NCBI RefSeq assembly: GCF_001411555.2
Contig: NC_049901.1
Span: 42,710,302 to 42,774,301 of the forward strand
Origin: Juglans regia
Taxonomy: Eukaryota > Streptophyta > Magnoliopsida > Fagales > Juglandaceae
Direction of reading: 5' to 3'
DNA length: 64,000 nt
Part shown: in pieces, positions 59,486 through 64,000 of the stretch
How positions within the stretch are numbered: position 1 is the first letter of the stretch
Layout: every line of letters starts with the position of its first letter
The notes under the pieces: model-generated
Database searches by the model: none
The model's input: the letters and a program-made list of their open reading frames with translations, nothing else
Told to the model about the DNA's origin: nothing
Position numbers and translations under genes: made by a program

Positions 59486-62400
59486 TCAAGCTGGAGCATG
59501 AAAACCATCTTGAAGTTTATCACGAATAAAATGACAATCGATTTCGATGTGCTTGGTACGTTCGTGAAATACGGGGTTTGAAGCAATATGCAATGCAGCT
59601 TTACTATCACAATAGAGAGAAACAATTGCTGGAGATACTTGGAGATCTGAAAGCAATGAGGATAGCCAAACTAATTCACAAACTGTGGAAGCCATTGCTC
59701 GGTACTCGGCTTCTGCAGAGGATCTCGATATAACAGCTTACTTCTTGGATTTCCATGACACAAGAGAATTGCCAAGGAAAATACAAAAACCAGTGAGGGA
59801 TCGTCTGCTGTCTTGACATCCAGCCCAATCGGAGTCAGTAAAAGCACTCAGTTTGAGTGAAGAATTAGTAGAGAAGAAGAGTCCTTGGCCAAGAGCAGAT
59901 TTCAAGTATTGTAGGACACGATATGCAGCATTTAAATGAGGCTGCCGAGGTGAATCCATAAACTGGCTAAGCACATGCACATCAAAAGTGATATCGGGTC
60001 TAGTGATGGTAAGGTAGAGCAAACGACCAACCAATCTTCTATAAACTTTGGCATCCTCAAGAAGAACACCATCACTTCGAGATAATTTCAAGTTTTGTTC
60101 CATGGGAGTCTTCACTGGTTTACATCCCAAATATCCAGTGTCAGATAAGATCTTCAAGGTGTATTTCCTTTGAGAAAGGGATATGCCTTCGGAGCTGCGA
60201 GCAACTTCAAATCCCAAAAAAAAATTCAATGGACCAAGATCTTTCAATTTAAACTTGTAATCAAGGAACTTCTTGAGAGTGTCTACTGCAACAACATCAT
60301 TGCTAGCAATTAATATGTCATCGACATATACTAGTAAGGCAATGAAGGAAGAGCCTTGTGACCGAGTGAATAATCAGCTCTTGATTGGACAAAACTATGT
60401 TGAATAATGGTAGAGGAAAACTTTGCAAACCACTACCGAGATGCTTGCTTTAATCCATACAAGGATTTATTGAGCTTGTAAACTCTAGTGTCACCTTCTT
60501 CACCAAAACCAGGAGGTATGGACATATACACCGCTTCTTCCAAGTCACCATGCAAAAAGGCATTGTTGACATCTAATTGAATAAGATGCCAACATTTAGT
60601 AGATGCAATGGCTAATAATGACTTGACTGTAACCATTTTTGCAACTGGTGAAAAAGTATTGAAAAAATCAACCCCTTCTTGTTGAGTAAAACCTTTGGCT
60701 ACCAACCTAGCCTTATACCTTTCAAGGCTTCCATCAGGCTTGAGTTTTACCTTATATACCCATTTGCATCCAATTGAATGTTTTCCAGGTGGTAGATTTG
60801 TCAATGTCCAGGTCTGATTTTGCTGAAGTGCAGCAATTTCTTCTGCCATAGCAGTTCTCCAATGGGGATATTTTACAGCTTGATGATAGAATTTTGGCTC
60901 AAAAAGTGATGAAATGGCTAAAGAATATGCTCGGTGTGATGAAGATAATCGATAATAAGAAATAACAGATGAAATGGCATATTGCTTACCTGATTCAGAA
61001 CCAATGAAAGAAGGTGAAGATGAGATGGAACAAGCATTCGAAGTTGCCAACTGACAGTGGTAATCCTGCAAGTAGCCAGGTGGTTTGTATGTTCTCAATG
61101 ATCTTCTACATGGAGGTGATGAATCTGGTATGTTGGGGACTAGAATAGAGTCGGGAGAGGCAGGAAAAGAATGATCATGACTAGAAATATCAGGAATTGG
61201 ACTAGGAAGAACAACAGATGAGGATGGATTCATAAAAGAGAAGTTATCAATGTTATGTGGGACAGATTTGAAAGGAAAAATCTGCTCATAGAATGTAACA
61301 TCTCTGGAAACAAAAATGGAATGATCATCAAGATCATACAATTTGTAACCCTTAGAGGCAAGTGGATAACCAAGAAAAATACATCTATGAGCTTGAGGGG
61401 CAAATTCAGATCTGTTATGCGCAAGAGTGGAAACATAACACAATGAGCCAAATACTCTTAAATGAGTAATTGATGGTGATTTATGAAAGAGCAATTCACA
61501 AGGAGTTTTATTGGAAATAATTGGAGAGGGAGTTCTATTGATGAGATACACGGCAGTGAGGATGCAATCACTCCAAAAAATCAATGGAACATTTGATTGA
61601 AAGAGGAGAGCTTGAGCTACATTTAAAATGTGCTGATGTTTCCTTTCAACTACTGAATTTTGTTGGGGAGTAGCTACGCATGACAATTGATGGATAATGT
61701 CTTTGCTAGAAAAGAAATTATGCATAGCAAACTCATTTCCATGATCAGATCTAATGATTTTGATAGTAGAGGCAAACTGATTTTCAACCATAGCAGTAAA
61801 ATATTGTAAATGACTTCGAGCATCAGATTTTGATTTGAGCATATAAAGCCAAGTACTACGAGAATAGTCATCCACTATGGTTAAAAAATAACGAAAACCT
61901 TTTATGGATGGAGGAGAAAAAGGTCCCCAAATATCAACATGAACAAGATCAAATAAATTTGAAGAAGTGTGTTCACTATCGGGAAATGGTAATCTCTTGT
62001 GTTTGGAAATAGGACAAACACTACAATGCTTGGGATTATTATTAGAAGCGATAGAAGAAAACTGAGGCAGCAGTTTCATTCGAGAGAAGGATGGATGTCC
62101 CATCCTTTGATGCCAAATAGAAACAGATGCATTATTACAAGCATTGGAAACAAAACTGACAGTATGTGGTTTAGTACTGAAAGAAGCATCATGAGAAGAT
62201 ACATTTTGAGACACAAAACCATGAACTGGTGGAAGTTGTAGCAGATATAACCCTTCTTTAGCTTGTCCCCTCCCAATCGTCCTCCAATGTATGAGGTCCT
62301 GAATAAAGCACTCATTATGAAGGAAAATGAGATAGCAAAATAAACTGGTTAGCTTGCTAACAGAAATGAGATTAAAGGTAAAGGAAGGCACGTATAGAAC

Positions 62401-62895
62401 ATCATGTAAGATGAGGTTTGGGGATAAGAAAATAGAACCTATATGACTTACATGAACAGAGGTTCCATTAGGAAGCTTCACAACAGTGTTGTGAACAGGT
62501 CGATACGAGGTGAATATAGATATTGAGTGGACCATATGATCAGTCGCACCAGTATCAATTATCCAATCATGATCAGAAAAATGTTTGGAAGTATTATTGA
62601 TGGAGGAAAAAACTGAATGATTGAAGGAAAATGTACCTGAGAGATGATCAGGAAGGGATGAGGTAATCGTATTTGCTGCCTGATGAGTAGGAGCAGAGGA
62701 CTCAAGATTGAGAAGTGCCAAAAGTTGTTGACACTGTGTATGAGAAAGAGGCAGAGATAAGTTGGAATCATGGGAGACTGCTTGGTTAGCATAAGGAGTT
62801 GAGGATTTGGCTTTAACACGATATCCTGGTGTATATCCATGAAGTTTAAAGCATTTGTCAACAGTGTGACCTTGCAATCCACAATGAGAACATAG
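59486..62895 (-). pseudogene. Pol of copia element 3 (broken)
   Basis: A long open part (62877-60433, 814 codons) covers the second half of the zinc knuckle, protease (DTGATDH), GAG-pre-integrase (WHQRMGH), integrase (VDIWGPF, DHGNEF, ERKH; 32 residues between the last Asp and Glu) and the first half of RT (YKARLVAKGF, YGLKQASR). TAG at 60433-60435 replaces the Gln found in element 1. A frameshift follows before YVDD; the frame then runs 60247-59738 through RNase H DSDWAG to a TAA at 59738-59740, again at a Gln position. The C-terminus jumps from DKLQDGF to a short tail, lacking the ADIFTK-type segment, so the RNase H end is deleted. Not functional as it stands. Confidence 0.93.
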
Positions 62896-63681
62896 AGGTC
62901 TGTCCTTTCGAATAGAAGCCTTATGCTAGCAGAGGATTTACTAATACTGCTTGAAGACAAAGCAGCAGAAGGAATGGAAGGGATCATGAAAGATCCGATG
63001 TCTCTTTGTCTTTCTTCTTGAAGAATAAGAGAGAACTTTGTTAATTGGAGGAAGATGATCAATTAACAGAATCTGACCTCGAATGTGAGAGTATCGATCA
63101 TTTAGTCCCATAAGAAAACGCATAATGTAATCTTACTATTGGAGATCAGATAGAGATCGTAGAGCACCACATGAACATGATGGCAATGGTCTGTAATTGA
63201 GTAACTCATCCCATAATCCTTCCATTTGTGTAAAATATGCACTAACCGTGAGGTTATCTTGTGTTAGAGAAGCAATAGCCTTCTGTAACTGAAAGATACG
63301 AGGTCCGTTAGCTTAAGAAAATCGATCTTTGAGATCGCACCACATTGACATTGCAGAATCTTCATAAATCACACTAGCGGCAATTTCTTTGGATAAAGAA
63401 TTAAGTAACCATGACAAGACCATATTATTACATCGAATCCAAGAGGAAAACTGAGGAGAAGAAGCAGAAGGCTTCAGGATAGAGCCATCAACAAATCTGA
63501 TCTTGTTCTTCGCAGTTAACGCCATGGACATTGATCGACGCCAGGTATGATAGTTCTCACCATTGAGAACTTGTGTTACGAGCAATGTTTCTGGACTGTC
63601 ACCGTGATGAAGGAAGAAAGGACTTGAAGAATCTTCATGAGGAGGAGGAGTAGGAGTTGAAGAAACAGATGAATCAAACAT
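62890..63681 (-). pseudogene. Gag of copia element 3 (broken)
   Basis: Begins at an ATG at 63681, 35 bp after the LTR, with the same head as element 1 (SSSP..LH..D.P...LV). Stops at 63313-63315 and the adjacent pair at 63136-63138 and 63133-63135 interrupt the frame, and a frame slip follows near 63030 before the zinc knuckle CSHCGLQGHTVDKC near 62840-62895, which is back in the gag frame. Otherwise collinear with element 1 gag. Confidence 0.9.
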
Positions 63682-63705
63682 TATTGTATTTTGCGAAAAT
63701 ATTCT

Positions 63706-63715
63706 TCTGATACCA
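63706..63715 (-). other. Primer binding site of element 3
   Basis: TGGTATCAGA on the minus strand directly after the LTR terminal CA; initiator-Met tRNA type. Confidence 0.85.
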
Positions 63716-63865
63716 TGTAAAGAATAGAGAAGGAAATGAAAACAGGGATGAGAAAATATAATTTGTATTCTATGTTTAAAAGTATTACAGAATGTGGCCT
63801 TATATACACTTTAATAAAGGCGGGAAAAGTAGTTATATGGTTAAAAATGTATTTTAACTCTAATA
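63716..63865 (-). repeat. 5' LTR of copia element 3
   Basis: 150 bp, same length as the partner, 3 differences, followed by the GAAAC duplication. Confidence 0.93.
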
Positions 63866-63870
63866 GAAAC

Positions 63871-64000
63871 TTCCAATTAGCCTTGCAAAGCAGCTCTAAA
63901 TATCAATATGTTCATTGCTGATGGCAATTCCTTGATTTTTTGGGTCTTTCCACTCAGACCCGAGTGCTTTATATTAATTTTCCCCTCAAAGTTACAGCAG
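63871..64000. other. Window edge, no feature seen
   Basis: 130 bp of flanking sequence beyond element 3 without a supportable gene. Confidence 0.5.

Larger units (their letters stand above)
59328..63865 (-). mobile_element. Ty1/copia element 3 with 150-bp LTRs
   Basis: Complete in layout on the minus strand: 5' LTR at 63716-63865, primer site, gag, pol, polypurine tract, 3' LTR at 59328-59477. GAAAC at 59323-59327 and 63866-63870 is a perfect target duplication. With it, the LTR reads TATTAGAG...TTTACA, so the ends are TA...CA and not the usual TG...CA. The two LTRs are both 150 bp with 3 differences (2%). Coding parts are broken by five stops and at least two frameshifts. Integrase spacing links it to element 1. 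Confidence 0.95.

Overview
The window is plant nuclear DNA. It is AT-rich and full of (TA)n, (GA)n and GTAC/CTAG-type simple repeats. It carries three Ty1/copia retrotransposons, several MITE families, a 71-nt tRNA-Gly(GCC), and two intronless C2H2 genes with the plant-specific QALGGH zinc finger and a C-terminal EAR repressor motif. The texture suggests a woody eudicot, possibly Fagales/Juglandaceae, but that is a guess from sequence style.

Layout. 0.1-5.3 kb is a young, almost intact copia element on + (308-bp LTRs with 3 differences, target duplication AGAGA) whose gag-pol frame is broken by one TAG. About 5.4-13.6 kb and 20.6-29.5 kb are two diverged copies of one tandem segmental duplication with a period of about 15-15.6 kb. 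Each copy keeps one intact small gene for a secreted, proline-rich, internally repeated peptide precursor (12.07 and 27.71 kb) and one decayed relative about 4-5 kb upstream (7.7 and 22.6-23.0 kb). Between the copies lie a 3.4-kb solo LTR with a GGGGT duplication (14.06-17.46 kb), a fold-back MITE, a 45-bp tandem repeat and a CACTA-type MITE. Copy B is split further by a MULE-type MITE, a 5'-truncated LINE and another fold-back MITE. 32-38 kb is built from retroelement debris, including a 2.28-kb tandem duplication of an LTR-containing segment and a 42-bp perfect palindrome. A SUPERMAN/RABBIT EARS-like gene sits at 39.85 kb. A decayed copia element on - (43.56-47.23 kb), a CACTA MITE (52.5 kb), a TAC1-like C2H2 gene (54.2 kb), tRNA-Gly (58.84 kb) and a third copia element on - (59.33-63.87 kb) fill the rest.

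How the genes relate. The two zinc-finger proteins are predicted nuclear repressors that probably control developmental programmes, and nothing here links them to each other. The repeat-peptide genes are the most unusual content: a signal peptide followed by three or four units of about 22-27 residues around a basic/aliphatic box and a K-x-A-P-x-P-P-S-x-P-N-P core, somewhat like the PIP motif of IDA-type signalling peptides but in several copies per precursor. The mobile elements read as a time series: a young element, one of intermediate age with Gln-to-stop changes, and an old one with Trp-to-stop changes and a large internal deletion.
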